In this document: in pieces, positions 15,680 through 23,636 of the stretch
Position numbering within the stretch: the stretch's first letter is position 1
Layout: every line of letters begins with the position of its first letter
DNA from: Actinobacteria bacterium UBA2541
GTDB taxonomy: Bacteria > Actinomycetota > Actinomycetes > Nanopelagicales > Nanopelagicaceae
Assembly (NCBI GenBank): GCA_002340925.1
Contig: DDMR01000041.1
Span: 1 to 26,540 of the forward strand
DNA: 26,540 nt
Reading direction: 5' to 3'
Notes under the pieces: generated by a model
Database searches by the model: none
Seen by the model: only the letters and a program-made list of their open reading frames with translations
Told to the model about the DNA's origin: nothing
Made by a program: the position numbers and the translations under genes

Positions 15680-16830
15680 TGAGCGATTCACCAAAAATTG
15701 AATTTAAGCCGAAGAAATCTGTTGCACTTTCTGGTGTGACCGCAGGTTCTACCGCACTCTGTTCAGTAGGAAAGAGCGGAAACGATCTTCACTACCGTGG
15801 TTATGACATTCTTGATTTAGCTGCAAAGTGCGAATTTGAAGAGGTCGCCTTTCTTTTAATTCATGGAAAATTGCCAAATAAGAGCGAGCTGGCTGCTTAC
15901 AAAATAAAGTTGAAGTCACTTCGCGGGCTACCAAATACTGTAAAGAAAGTTTTAGAAGCACTACCTAAAACTTCGCACCCAATGGATGTTATGCGCACTG
16001 GTGTTTCGGCGCTTGGCTGCGATGCGCCAGAATCTCTAGTTCATACTCCAGAGGAGGCGAAAGAAATCGCAGATCGCCTCGTCGCATCTTTTGGTTCAAT
16101 GCTTCTTTATTGGTATCACTTTGCGAATAGTGGCAAGCAAATCGAAGTAGGGACCGATGATGATTCTGTTGGTGGACATTTCCTGCATATGTTGCACGGC
16201 AAAGCGCCAAGTGATGAATGGGTCAAGGCAATGCATGTCTCGCTTATTCTTTATGCCGAGCACGAATTCAATGCTTCGACCTTTACCGGACGCGTAATTG
16301 CTGGAACCGGCTCCGATATCTTTGCTGCAATCACTGGCGCAATTGGTGCGCTTCGTGGACCAAAGCACGGTGGCGCTAATGAAGTAGCACTTGAAATTCA
16401 AGAGCGATATTCAAATCCAGATGAGGCCGAGAAAGATATTCTGGCCCGAGTAGAACGAAAAGAAGTTGTAATAGGTTTTGGTCATCCGGTTTATACAATC
16501 TCAGATCCGCGAAATGTAGTTATCAAATCTGTTGCACATGGACTAAGCACGAGTGCTGGAGATTTAAAACTTTATGACATTGCAGAACGAATCGAATCTG
16601 TTATGTGGGATGCTAAAAAGATGTTTCCAAATCTTGATTGGTTCTCGGCGGTTGCCTATCAGACGATGGGAATTCCAACAGCCTTCTTTACTCCAATATT
16701 CGTAATAGCTCGCACAACTGGTTGGTCAGCACATGTGATCGAACAACGAATCGATAATAAAATTATTCGCCCAAGTGCGGATTACACAGGCCCAGAAGAT
16801 CTGGAATTCGTGCCAATAGAGAGAAGATAG
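15679..16830 (+). CDS. prpC: 2-methylcitrate synthase (citrate synthase family)
   Basis: PrpC condenses propionyl-CoA with oxaloacetate to 2-methylcitrate. The 383-residue protein is a short, type II-like citrate synthase with the catalytic triad His230 (GPKHGGANE), His269 (GFGHPVY) and Asp320 (PNLDWFSA). EHEFNASTF (194-202) and the C-terminal [11 protein letters not shown] are typical of the methylcitrate synthase branch. The operon context with prpB and prpD makes methylcitrate synthase much more likely than housekeeping citrate synthase, although such enzymes often accept acetyl-CoA as well. The start codon shares one base with the prpB stop, so translation is coupled. Confidence 0.93.
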   Translation: MSDSPKIEFKPKKSVALSGVTAGSTALCSVGKSGNDLHYRGYDILDLAAKCEFEEVAFLLIHGKLPNKSELAAYKIKLKSLRGLPNTVKKVLEALPKTSHPMDVMRTGVSALGCDAPESLVHTPEEAKEIADRLVASFGSMLLYWYHFANSGKQIEVGTDDDSVGGHFLHMLHGKAPSDEWVKAMHVSLILYAEHEFNASTFTGRVIAGTGSDIFAAITGAIGALRGPKHGGANEVALEIQERYSNPDEAEKDILARVERKEVVIGFGHPVYTISDPRNVVIKSVAHGLSTSAGDLKLYDIAERIESVMWDAKKMFPNLDWFSAVAYQTMGIPTAFFTPIFVIARTTGWSAHVIEQRIDNKIIRPSADYTGPEDLEFVPIERR

Positions 16831-16838
16831 GGTCATAC

Positions 16839-18308
16839 GTGTCATCAAATATCACAAAGGTAAAACAAGAATTCGATAAAGAAATAATTGACATTGTTGA
16901 TTACGTTGAGAATTACGAGATTAAATCTGAAGTTGCTTATGAAACCGCATGGAATTGCTTACTAGACACTCTGGGCTGTGGACTTGAAGCTCTTGAATAC
17001 GATGAATGTAAGAAATTACTTGGGCCACTAGTTCCAGGAACAATTGTTACAAACGGTGTTCGAGTTCCAGGAACCAACTATGAATTAGATCCAGTTCAGG
17101 GCGCATTCAACATTGGCGCCATGATTCGCTGGCTAGATTTCAATGACACTTGGCTAGCAGCTGAGTGGGGCCACCCTTCAGATAACTTGGGCGGAATTCT
17201 TGCTACTGCTGATTGGCTTTCACGTGCTGCGGTTGCATCTGGTCGACCACCACTAAAGGTCCATGATGTTTTAACTGCAATGATTAAAGCCCACGAAATT
17301 CAAGGTTGTATTGCACTCGAAAACTCATTTAACAAAGTTGGACTAGATCACGTAATTCTTGTAAAGGTTGCATCTACAGCTGTTGTTGCAAAGATGCTTG
17401 GCTTAACTCGTGAACAAACTTTAAATGCGGTTTCACTTGCTTGGGTTGATGGTCAAGCACTTCGCACATACCGTCATTTTCCTAACGCTGGCTCTCGTAA
17501 ATCCTGGGCCGCCGGTGATGCAACATCACGTGCAGTTCGACTTGCTCTGATTGCACAGACTGGCGAAATGGGTTATCCATCAGTTCTAACCGCAAAAGTT
17601 TGGGGCTTCTACGACTCACTCTTCCGCGGAAACCCCTTTAAGTTCCAACGTGCATATGGTTCATATGTAATGGAGAACATTCTCTTTAAGATTTCTTTCC
17701 CTGCCGAGTTCCATTCACAAACGGCGGTAGAAGCAGCAATGACAATAAATGGTTTAATGAAAGCGGCCGGAAAATCTGCTGCAGATATTACTAGTGTAAA
17801 AATCAGAACTCATGAAGCATGTATTCGAATCATTGATAAGAAAGGTCCGCTAGGAAACCCAGCAGATCGCGATCACTGTATTCAATATATGGTCGCTGTT
17901 CCGCTTATCTTTGGTCGCCTGACTGCACGCGATTACGAGGATGACGTTGCTTCAGATCCAGCAATTGATGCGCTCCGTGAAAAAATTGTTTGCGTTGAGG
18001 ATCCAGCATTTACTATTGATTATCATGATCCAAGTAAGCGCTCTATCGCTAATGCCCTAACTGTTGAATTTAAAGATGGCAGCAAGTTTGATGAGATAGT
18101 TGTTGAATATCCAATCGGGCATGCTCGTCGCAGAACTGATGGAATTCCACTACTTATCGAGAAATTCAAGATTAACTTGGCTCGGATTTTTAGCGCAGAT
18201 CAACAGAAGGAAATTCTTGATGTTTCTATGGACTATAAGAAGTTATCTCAAATGGCCGTTAATGAATACGTTGATTTATACGTAAATAAAGCGTACAAGG
18301 CTAAGTAA
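16839..18308 (+). CDS. prpD: 2-methylcitrate dehydratase (MmgE/PrpD family)
   Basis: PrpD dehydrates 2-methylcitrate to methylaconitate, which an aconitase then hydrates. The 489-residue protein has the MmgE/PrpD fold throughout: an N-terminal helical domain with DTLGCGLEAL and HPSDNLGGILATADWL, the VHDVLTAMIKAHEIQG helix, the AAGDATSRAVRLALIA region, and a C-terminal domain with FHSQTAVEAA and the RRRTDGIP stretch near residue 430. Length is near that of bacterial PrpD (about 480-490). It begins with GTG at 16839, 8 nt after prpC, with an AGGG-type ribosome site. The final hydration probably relies on a general aconitase elsewhere, since no acnD/prpF pair is here. Its stop directly abuts the stop of the convergent regulator. 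Confidence 0.93.
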   Translation: MSSNITKVKQEFDKEIIDIVDYVENYEIKSEVAYETAWNCLLDTLGCGLEALEYDECKKLLGPLVPGTIVTNGVRVPGTNYELDPVQGAFNIGAMIRWLDFNDTWLAAEWGHPSDNLGGILATADWLSRAAVASGRPPLKVHDVLTAMIKAHEIQGCIALENSFNKVGLDHVILVKVASTAVVAKMLGLTREQTLNAVSLAWVDGQALRTYRHFPNAGSRKSWAAGDATSRAVRLALIAQTGEMGYPSVLTAKVWGFYDSLFRGNPFKFQRAYGSYVMENILFKISFPAEFHSQTAVEAAMTINGLMKAAGKSAADITSVKIRTHEACIRIIDKKGPLGNPADRDHCIQYMVAVPLIFGRLTARDYEDDVASDPAIDALREKIVCVEDPAFTIDYHDPSKRSIANALTVEFKDGSKFDEIVVEYPIGHARRRTDGIPLLIEKFKINLARIFSADQQKEILDVSMDYKKLSQMAVNEYVDLYVNKAYKAK

Positions 18309-19187
18309 TTACCTCTTCGTTTTTACTTCCGCCTTGCCCGCAACGCTATGAAAATAGTTAAGGGCAGGGATGGCAAGTAAGTCGTGGACTTTAAAGAAGC
18401 TATCCATTGCTGCAAAGCCGGGCCAATTCTTGGGCAAATATTCCTTAGGAAGTCCTGGGTCAAAGTAAGGAACATGCCGCCAATTTGTTAAAACTTTTGT
18501 GTAATCAACAAATGCTTGGTGTGGATCAGGTTTTGAAATTTTCTTGGTAAACCACTTTTTCATAACTGGTCGCGCAGTTGTGCTGAATGATTTATATAAA
18601 GAGCTGATTCCATCTAAATCCCACCATTGGCTTACAGCATTTGGTGTTGGCTGAAATGCTAAGTGGTGTGCTGAGAAAATGCTCATGTATTTTTCAATGT
18701 TCAATACTTTGGCAAGCGCGGTAACATCAGCGGTTAATTGGCGCGGTGCGATCCAAAGTCCACCAGTGACCTGAGCAAATCCCACACGAATTAACCTTGA
18801 TCTCAATTGATATCTAAGGGCTCGATTCTTCTCCGGAATCGAAAATGCAACTAGCACCCAACCTTCATCGCGTGGGGCCTCGCGTCGCTCTAGAACACGT
18901 GAATCACCAAGCTCAAATGTTTTTCTAGCTTCAGCACTCAGGGCGTAGCCTTGAATTCCATTCTGAGATTTAGAAATTAGAATCCCACGGCGCTTAAATC
19001 GAGAGAGTGCGCTTCGAACCGATGCTTCATCAACATCTAATTCGGCACAGAGGCTAACAATCGCACTTGAAGAGAGCCAGCCACCAAGAGAGCGGCTGTA
19101 TGCGCCATAAATTGTGATGATTAAAGATTGCGGCCGATTTGCACGGTCAATCAAATCTTTCGCTTCACCTGCAAATATGCTGACCAC
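18309..19187 (-). CDS. PaaX-family transcriptional regulator
   Basis: This is a 292-residue DNA-binding protein of the PaaX family, whose type member represses phenylacetate catabolism and is released by phenylacetyl-CoA. The N-terminal winged helix shows RPQSLIITIYGAYSR (18-32), WLSSSAIVSLCAELDVDEASVRSALSRFKRRGIL and GYALSAEA. The middle has the family's DEGWVLVAFSIPEKNRALRYQLR...GFAQVTGGLWIAP pattern, and a helical PaaX C-terminal domain ends it. The start is GTG at 19187, with TAACAT 7 nt before it. It is the only specific transcription factor gene in the window and lies between prpBCD and the thioesterase/oxidoreductase genes. I infer that it controls the TGACGGTCG sites; its own upstream region has no good copy. 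Confidence 0.88.
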   Translation of the reverse strand: MVSIFAGEAKDLIDRANRPQSLIITIYGAYSRSLGGWLSSSAIVSLCAELDVDEASVRSALSRFKRRGILISKSQNGIQGYALSAEARKTFELGDSRVLERREAPRDEGWVLVAFSIPEKNRALRYQLRSRLIRVGFAQVTGGLWIAPRQLTADVTALAKVLNIEKYMSIFSAHHLAFQPTPNAVSQWWDLDGISSLYKSFSTTARPVMKKWFTKKISKPDPHQAFVDYTKVLTNWRHVPYFDPGLPKEYLPKNWPGFAAMDSFFKVHDLLAIPALNYFHSVAGKAEVKTKR

Positions 19188-19242
19188 GGCGGTAATGTTA
19201 GTGGGGTAATTTGAATAAAGTAGCGCTTTAGAGAGGTAATAA
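19188..19242. promoter_or_regulatory. Divergent promoter region of the PaaX-type gene and the thioesterase
   Basis: On the minus strand TAACAT (19200-19195) is followed by 7 nt and the GTG of the regulator, a leaderless arrangement. On the plus strand TAATTT (19207-19212) fits a -10 and would give a leader of about 24 nt containing GAGAGG, 6 nt before the thioesterase ATG at 19243. The TGACGGTCG operator motif is not present here. Confidence 0.45.
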
Positions 19243-19635
19243 ATGGCCGGAGCATCTATCGAGATAAAGAGATTCCTTGAGTGGGCTGAAACCGATGCCG
19301 CTGGACACCAACATTATTCGAGCGCATTCCGCTGGGTGGAAGAGTGCGAAGCAGCGCTCTATCGCAGCGTTGGATTACCTTCGACTCTCTTCGGTCAAAT
19401 TCCAAGAGTCAAAGTCAACATGGAATATAAGCGTCGGATATTTTTTGGTGAAGAGATTACAACTCGTCTTGAAGTTGTCAGAATTGGAAACTCATCTTTA
19501 GAGCTAGCATTTACAGCAGATGTAAATGGTGAACTTGCAGCTGTTGGAAGTTATGTGATTGTGCACTCGCCAAATAAAGAAGCTGGCGCTCAGCGATGGC
19601 CAGATGCATGGCGGGCAAAGTTATTTACTGAGTAA
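19243..19635 (+). CDS. Hotdog-fold acyl-CoA thioesterase (4HBT family)
   Basis: This is a 130-residue single hotdog domain. The motif FLEWAETDAAGHQHYS (11-26) matches the 4-hydroxybenzoyl-CoA thioesterase group, with Asp18 as the expected catalytic aspartate and a following His-Gln-His turn. KVNMEYKRRIFFGEEI and LEVVRIGNSSLELAF form the later strands. It would hydrolyse an acyl- or aryl-CoA thioester in the cytoplasm, possibly releasing CoA trapped by the island's pathway; the actual substrate is unknown. A strong GAGAGG ribosome site stands 6 nt before the ATG. The last 15 nt overlap the end of the convergent FAD oxidoreductase. Confidence 0.85.
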   Translation: MAGASIEIKRFLEWAETDAAGHQHYSSAFRWVEECEAALYRSVGLPSTLFGQIPRVKVNMEYKRRIFFGEEITTRLEVVRIGNSSLELAFTADVNGELAAVGSYVIVHSPNKEAGAQRWPDAWRAKLFTE

Positions 19636-21153
19636 ATTCGCAACCATTAATCCGCTACCACCACCAACTCCGCCGCCTGGCCAGGTGCCAGATCCACAAA
19701 TAAAGAGATTTTTAATTGGTGCTTTATGACCGGTCCAACCAGGCAGTGGTCGTAGAAAGAAAAATTGCGCAGGATGGTGGCTTCCACCAAGTGAATCGCC
19801 TTTAATTAAATTAGCGTTGTAGCGCTCTAAATCTGTCGGGGTCAGAACTTTTCTAGCAAGAATTTTCGCTTTTAAGCCAGGCGCATATTGCTCGATGTTT
19901 TCAATTATGCGATCTGCATACTCTTCACCAACTTGATCCCAGGTAGTTCCGACCATTTCTAGTGGTAGAACTCGAACTTGAATCCAGAGGACATGTTTGC
20001 CATCAGGTGCACGCGTTGGATCACTTACAGTTGGTTGGCCAATAACTAGCGCAGGTGTTGTCGGAAGTTGTCCAGCAGCAGCAACCGTATAAGTCATCGC
20101 TAAGTCATCAACATATGGTGCGATATGAACGTAGTTAAAACCGCGGGCTTCGCTAGCAGTCCAATCAGGAAGATCGCTTAGTGCCAGGTGAATCATCATT
20201 GTGCCAAGTCCGGGACGGAAATTCTTGACCTTTGACACTTCTGGTTTTGATGCCTCGCTTGTAGGCAATAAGTTTGGAATCAGTGCTGGATTTACATTCG
20301 CGATTATCTTTGTGGCTTCGTAAACCGTTCCATCAGCAGTTTTGACACCAGTTGCCTTTCCATCACTAGTAATAATTTCGGTAACTCTCGCGCCAGAAAC
20401 TAAAACCCCACCATTCTCTTTAATGACTGCAACCAATGATTTAATTAAATTATCTGCGCCACCCTTACCAAGAACCATTCCAAACTCTTGGCCACCAATC
20501 GATTCTAGGAATGAGAATAACGCGCCACCTGAAATATCTGGGCCGTAATCAAGATGCATTCCCCAAATAGCAGCAAGTGCTTTCGTTTCTGGGTGGACAA
20601 AATGTTCATCAGTAAAAGCACGACTTGATTGCAATAACAATCTAATTAAATCAAAAAGCCCTTCGGTTCCTATTGCCCGCCAGGTTTTATAAAGAGATTT
20701 CGCTGCAGCAAATGATGGAAGCTCAGTTCCTAAAATTGGAAATAGATGTGGTGCCAATGTGCCAAGCTTTGTGGTGAGAGATTTCCAGGATTCAACATCA
20801 CCTGGGGCAACTCGGGTTAAAGTTGCAATGTTTGCTTCGCGGTCCATAACAATTCCAATTGATTTTCCATCAGGGAAGACCGAGCAAAATGGTTTTGCTG
20901 ATGGAACAAATTCCAAACCGTTTCGGATCAAATCATCTTTAAGGGCAGCCATTACGCCACCACCGGCAAATAAGCTCAAGTTAGTAGCAAAGAGGTCGTG
21001 CTTGAATCCCGGCAAGGTAACTTCTTCAGTGCGAACGGCACCACCAAACTCAGCCGCACTTTCTAGAACAATTACCGATTTACCCCGCTTAGCCAATAAA
21101 GCCGCAGCGCTCAAACCATTGATTCCAGATCCAATAATCACAATTTTTGACAT
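19621..21153 (-). CDS. FAD-dependent oxidoreductase, phytoene-desaturase/PYROXD2-like (copy 1)
   Basis: This is a 510-residue flavoprotein of the COG1233 type (phytoene desaturase, retinol saturase and PYROXD2-like). It opens with the dinucleotide-binding fold IVIIGSGINGLSAAALLAKRG followed by ESAAEFGGAVRTEE. Near the C-terminus it has the second FAD-contacting segment NLFICGSGTWPGGGVGGGSG. The body includes GKGGADNLIKSLVAVI, the usual hinge for dimer or substrate domains. Function is not known; carotenoid desaturation is not supported, since no other carotenoid gene is here. I start at the ATG at 21153 (MSKIVIIG), preceded by GAGAAG, and reject a 28-residue upstream extension that crosses the promoter and operator region. 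It is divergent from a paralogue, only 56 nt away. Confidence 0.86.
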   Translation of the reverse strand: MSKIVIIGSGINGLSAAALLAKRGKSVIVLESAAEFGGAVRTEEVTLPGFKHDLFATNLSLFAGGGVMAALKDDLIRNGLEFVPSAKPFCSVFPDGKSIGIVMDREANIATLTRVAPGDVESWKSLTTKLGTLAPHLFPILGTELPSFAAAKSLYKTWRAIGTEGLFDLIRLLLQSSRAFTDEHFVHPETKALAAIWGMHLDYGPDISGGALFSFLESIGGQEFGMVLGKGGADNLIKSLVAVIKENGGVLVSGARVTEIITSDGKATGVKTADGTVYEATKIIANVNPALIPNLLPTSEASKPEVSKVKNFRPGLGTMMIHLALSDLPDWTASEARGFNYVHIAPYVDDLAMTYTVAAAGQLPTTPALVIGQPTVSDPTRAPDGKHVLWIQVRVLPLEMVGTTWDQVGEEYADRIIENIEQYAPGLKAKILARKVLTPTDLERYNANLIKGDSLGGSHHPAQFFFLRPLPGWTGHKAPIKNLFICGSGTWPGGGVGGGSGLMVANLLSK

Positions 21154-21172
21154 GTGCGATCTTCTCACGATT

Positions 21173-21209
21173 ATTGACGGTCGGACAATACCCGCAATAG
21201 ATTTCGACC
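21173..21209. promoter_or_regulatory. Operator-like site C and promoter between the two FAD oxidoreductases
   Basis: ATTGACGGTCG (21173-21183) is identical to 11 bases of the site before the cyclase. With the following GACAA it forms an imperfect inverted repeat of the form TTGnCnGnCnGnCAA (21174-21188). It overlaps a good promoter for copy 2: TTGACG (21174-21179), 18 nt, TAGATT (21198-21203), 6 nt, ATG. On the minus strand TATTGT (21190-21185) is a possible -10 for copy 1, also covered by the repeat. Binding here would block both genes. Confidence 0.6.
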
Positions 21210-22805
21210 ATGACTTCACCACAAAAGTTCGATGCAATCATTATCGGCAGCGGTATCAACTCACTTGTCGCGGGAGCCGTTCTTAGTAAATCGGGTTGGC
21301 GCGTTTTAGTTTGTGAGCGCAATTTAACCGCTGGTGGCGCGATTAAAACCGAACAAGCAACTCTGCCGGGATACACACATGAACTACTTTCTAGTTGGCA
21401 CCCACTATTTGTTGGTGGCCCGGCATATGCAGAGCTCAAAGATGAATTAGATAAACGAGGTTTAGTCTACAAAAATACCGAACTTCCAACTGGCGTTGTT
21501 TGTAGCGATGGAACTGCAATTTTATCTACCAATCCAGAAATCACCGGAGCAGAATTTGCACGCATTGGTGATAGCGAATCTTGGGCACAAATGATGGCGG
21601 AGTTCACTCCAAAATTAGATTTAGCATTTGGCCTACTTGGCGCCGATCTATGGCGAAAATCTTCATTGAAGCTGGCCCAATTAGCGCGCAAGAGATTTGG
21701 AAATCGGGGTCTTGTAGCAACAGGTGCAGAACTATTAGAACCTGCTGCACCGTGGCTCGATCGCCAATTTAAATCTCCAGTAAGTAAAGCTTTACTAGCA
21801 CCGTGGGCGCTTCACAATGGTCTTGGCCCAGATGATGCAGCGAGTGCTTTCATCACCAAAGTTATTTCTGCGGCAGTTGCATTTGGCGGAATGCCAGTCC
21901 CAGTTGGTGGCGGAATTAAATTAGTAGAAGCGTTAACATCAATCATCACAGATGCCGGTGGACAGTTAATTACCGGCGCTGATGTTGTAAAAGTAATTGT
22001 TGAAAACAAGAGTGCGACTGGAGTAAAACTCAGCGACGGCAGAACATTTAGCGCAGATAAAGCGGTTCTTGCCTCAACAACACCACAAGCGCTTTATCAA
22101 GGTTTGTTGGCAGGAGTAGATGTTCCAGTGGAGATTAAAACTTCTGCAGATAATTTCCGCTATGGCCGCGCTGCGATTCAGATTCATCTAGCACTTTCAG
22201 AGCCACCAGTTTGGAAGTCTGATGCTCGAATGAAGGATGTCGCAATAGTTCACGTTTTAGATGGAATCAACTCGTTATCAGAATCTGTTAACGCAGCAAA
22301 TCGTGGCTATCTTCCATCACGTCCAACAATCGTGGTTGGTCAGCCTTGCGCAGTAGATCCATCGAGAGCTCCTGCAGGCGCATCAATAATTTGGATTCAG
22401 CTACAAGAAAATCCTCAAGTAATTAAGGGCGACTTGGCTAATGAGATTAATCCTGGTGATGGAAGCTGGAATGAAGAGCGGTTAAATGCGTATGCAGATC
22501 GCGTTCTCGAACAACTTGGTGGCGAGATTACAAACCTTAAGTCGGCAACTGTTGCAAAGATTGTTCTTGGGCCACGTGAGATTGAAGCTATGAATAAGAA
22601 TCTAGTTGGCGGAGATCCATATGCTGGTGACTGTCGCATCGATCAATATGCACCATGGCGTCCACTATCTGCAGCAACCGGGCACCGAACTCCGGTAAAG
22701 AATCTTTGGCACATTGGTGCATCAACTCATCCAGGGCCAGGACTTGGTGGCGGTTCCGGTTTCTTGGTTGCAAAGCGTTTAACTAAGAAACGGTTTGGTA
22801 AATAA
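21210..22805 (+). CDS. FAD-dependent oxidoreductase, phytoene-desaturase/PYROXD2-like (copy 2)
   Basis: This is a 531-residue paralogue of the divergent neighbour, with the same architecture: IIIGSGINSLVAGAVLSKSGWRVLVCERN at the N-terminus, GGAIKTEQATLPGYTHELLSSWHPLF, VPVGGGIKLVEAL in the middle and LWHIGASTHPGPGLGGGSGFL at the end. The two copies share the order of motifs but are clearly diverged, so the duplication is old and they may form a heteromer or act on successive intermediates. The reaction is unknown; COG1233 enzymes carry out desaturation, saturation or amine oxidation. The ATG at 21210 is chosen because TAGATT stands 6 nt upstream with a TTGACG -35, a leaderless arrangement. It ends at an intrinsic terminator. 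Confidence 0.86.
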   Translation: MTSPQKFDAIIIGSGINSLVAGAVLSKSGWRVLVCERNLTAGGAIKTEQATLPGYTHELLSSWHPLFVGGPAYAELKDELDKRGLVYKNTELPTGVVCSDGTAILSTNPEITGAEFARIGDSESWAQMMAEFTPKLDLAFGLLGADLWRKSSLKLAQLARKRFGNRGLVATGAELLEPAAPWLDRQFKSPVSKALLAPWALHNGLGPDDAASAFITKVISAAVAFGGMPVPVGGGIKLVEALTSIITDAGGQLITGADVVKVIVENKSATGVKLSDGRTFSADKAVLASTTPQALYQGLLAGVDVPVEIKTSADNFRYGRAAIQIHLALSEPPVWKSDARMKDVAIVHVLDGINSLSESVNAANRGYLPSRPTIVVGQPCAVDPSRAPAGASIIWIQLQENPQVIKGDLANEINPGDGSWNEERLNAYADRVLEQLGGEITNLKSATVAKIVLGPREIEAMNKNLVGGDPYAGDCRIDQYAPWRPLSAATGHRTPVKNLWHIGASTHPGPGLGGGSGFLVAKRLTKKRFGK

Positions 22806-22837
22806 AAAAAGCCCGCCAAGTAATTGGCGGGCTTTTT
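22806..22837. terminator. Bidirectional intrinsic terminator
   Basis: GCCCGCCAA (22811-22819), a GTAA loop and TTGGCGGGC (22824-22832) form a perfect 9-bp G+C-rich stem. An A-run precedes it (22806-22810) and a T-run follows (22833-22837), so it can terminate from both sides. It stands between the convergent FAD oxidoreductase copy 2 and the cyclase. It is the only clear intrinsic terminator I see in the window. Confidence 0.93.
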
Positions 22838-22862
22838 AATTTCTGTTCTTAATACTTCGAAA

Positions 22863-23636
22863 TTATTTTGAAACTAAAGCAAATACTCTTGTAGGTGAAC
22901 CTGAACCACCAACAATCTTGAGTGGCGCAGCAATAACAATTGCACCAGTTGTTGGCAACTTATCTAGGTTGCGAAGTTGAGTTAGGCCGTACTTGTTATT
23001 TCCAAGTAGGTAGTTGTGGCAAGGGAATGGAACTTCCATTCCAAATGCGCCACCAGCATCGATACCAACTGTTTCAACACCTAATCCAAGGATGTCGCGC
23101 TTTGTTGCAAGGAACTCTGCACATGCAGGTGGAAGTCCTGGTGTGTGTGGTCCATTCTCATCTGCGTTAGCAAATGCCTTTGGATCATCACCAAACTTTG
23201 ACCAACCAGTGCGGAATAGAACCCAAGCACCCTTTGGAATTTGACCATTTACTTTTTCCCAAGCTTCGATATGTGAAACTTCAAGAAGGAAATCAGGATT
23301 TGCTTCTGCCTCTTTAACAAAATCTAATACAACCGCAGGACCAACTAAACGTTGTGGTGGAATCGATGCAACATCATCGCCATCTTTTCCGGTAATCCAG
23401 TGGTTTGGAGCATCTAAGTGAGTTCCGGTGTGTTCACCTGTATGGAAGTTATTCCAGTACCAAGCTGGACCACGATCGTCATACTTAGAAATTTCTTCTA
23501 ATTGAAATGTTGCGGTCTGGCCGAATGGTTCTGGCAGAACCAAAATTGGTGTCTTTGAATGTAACGGTGCTGTTAGGTCTAGAACCTGAACTGCTCCTGA
23601 TACAAGATCATTTGCTAAGGCATTTAGATTTGCCAT
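22863..23636 (-). CDS. Cyclase-family metal-dependent hydrolase
   Basis: This is a 257-residue protein of the cyclase family (PF04199), which includes kynurenine formamidase and isatin hydrolase. The metal site motif HTGTHLDAPNHW is present with His69, His73, Asp75 and His79; LDLTAPLHSKTP at the N-terminus and GLGVETVGIDAGGAFG in the middle are typical. These enzymes hydrolyse amide or lactam bonds using Mn or Zn. Next to indolepyruvate oxidoreductase, an isatin hydrolase or formamidase-like role in indole or tryptophan breakdown is possible but not shown. A strong AAGGAG lies 7 nt before the ATG at 23636. It faces iorA across a 264-bp region containing an operator-like repeat. Confidence 0.88.
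   Translation of the reverse strand: MANLNALANDLVSGAVQVLDLTAPLHSKTPILVLPEPFGQTATFQLEEISKYDDRGPAWYWNNFHTGEHTGTHLDAPNHWITGKDGDDVASIPPQRLVGPAVVLDFVKEAEANPDFLLEVSHIEAWEKVNGQIPKGAWVLFRTGWSKFGDDPKAFANADENGPHTPGLPPACAEFLATKRDILGLGVETVGIDAGGAFGMEVPFPCHNYLLGNNKYGLTQLRNLDKLPTTGAIVIAAPLKIVGGSGSPTRVFALVSK

Noticed and set aside
19181..19242. A possible fourth operator copy between the PaaX-type gene and the thioesterase (TGACCACGG)
   Set aside because: It shares only the first few bases with the TGACGGTCG motif, lacks the second arm and lies partly in the coding sequence.
21154..21237. A 28-residue N-terminal extension of FAD oxidoreductase copy 1
   Set aside because: It would cross the promoter and operator and overlap the start of copy 2. 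The dinucleotide-binding fold begins right after the ATG at 21153, which has its own GAGAAG.
20759..21286. A 175-residue plus-strand frame opposite the start of FAD oxidoreductase copy 1
   Set aside because: It runs through the divergent promoter and into copy 2 out of frame, and it has no domain signature.
19621..22805. The flavoprotein pair considered as carotenoid desaturases
   Set aside because: Sequence landmarks are only superfamily-level, and no phytoene synthase, cyclase or other carotenoid gene is near.
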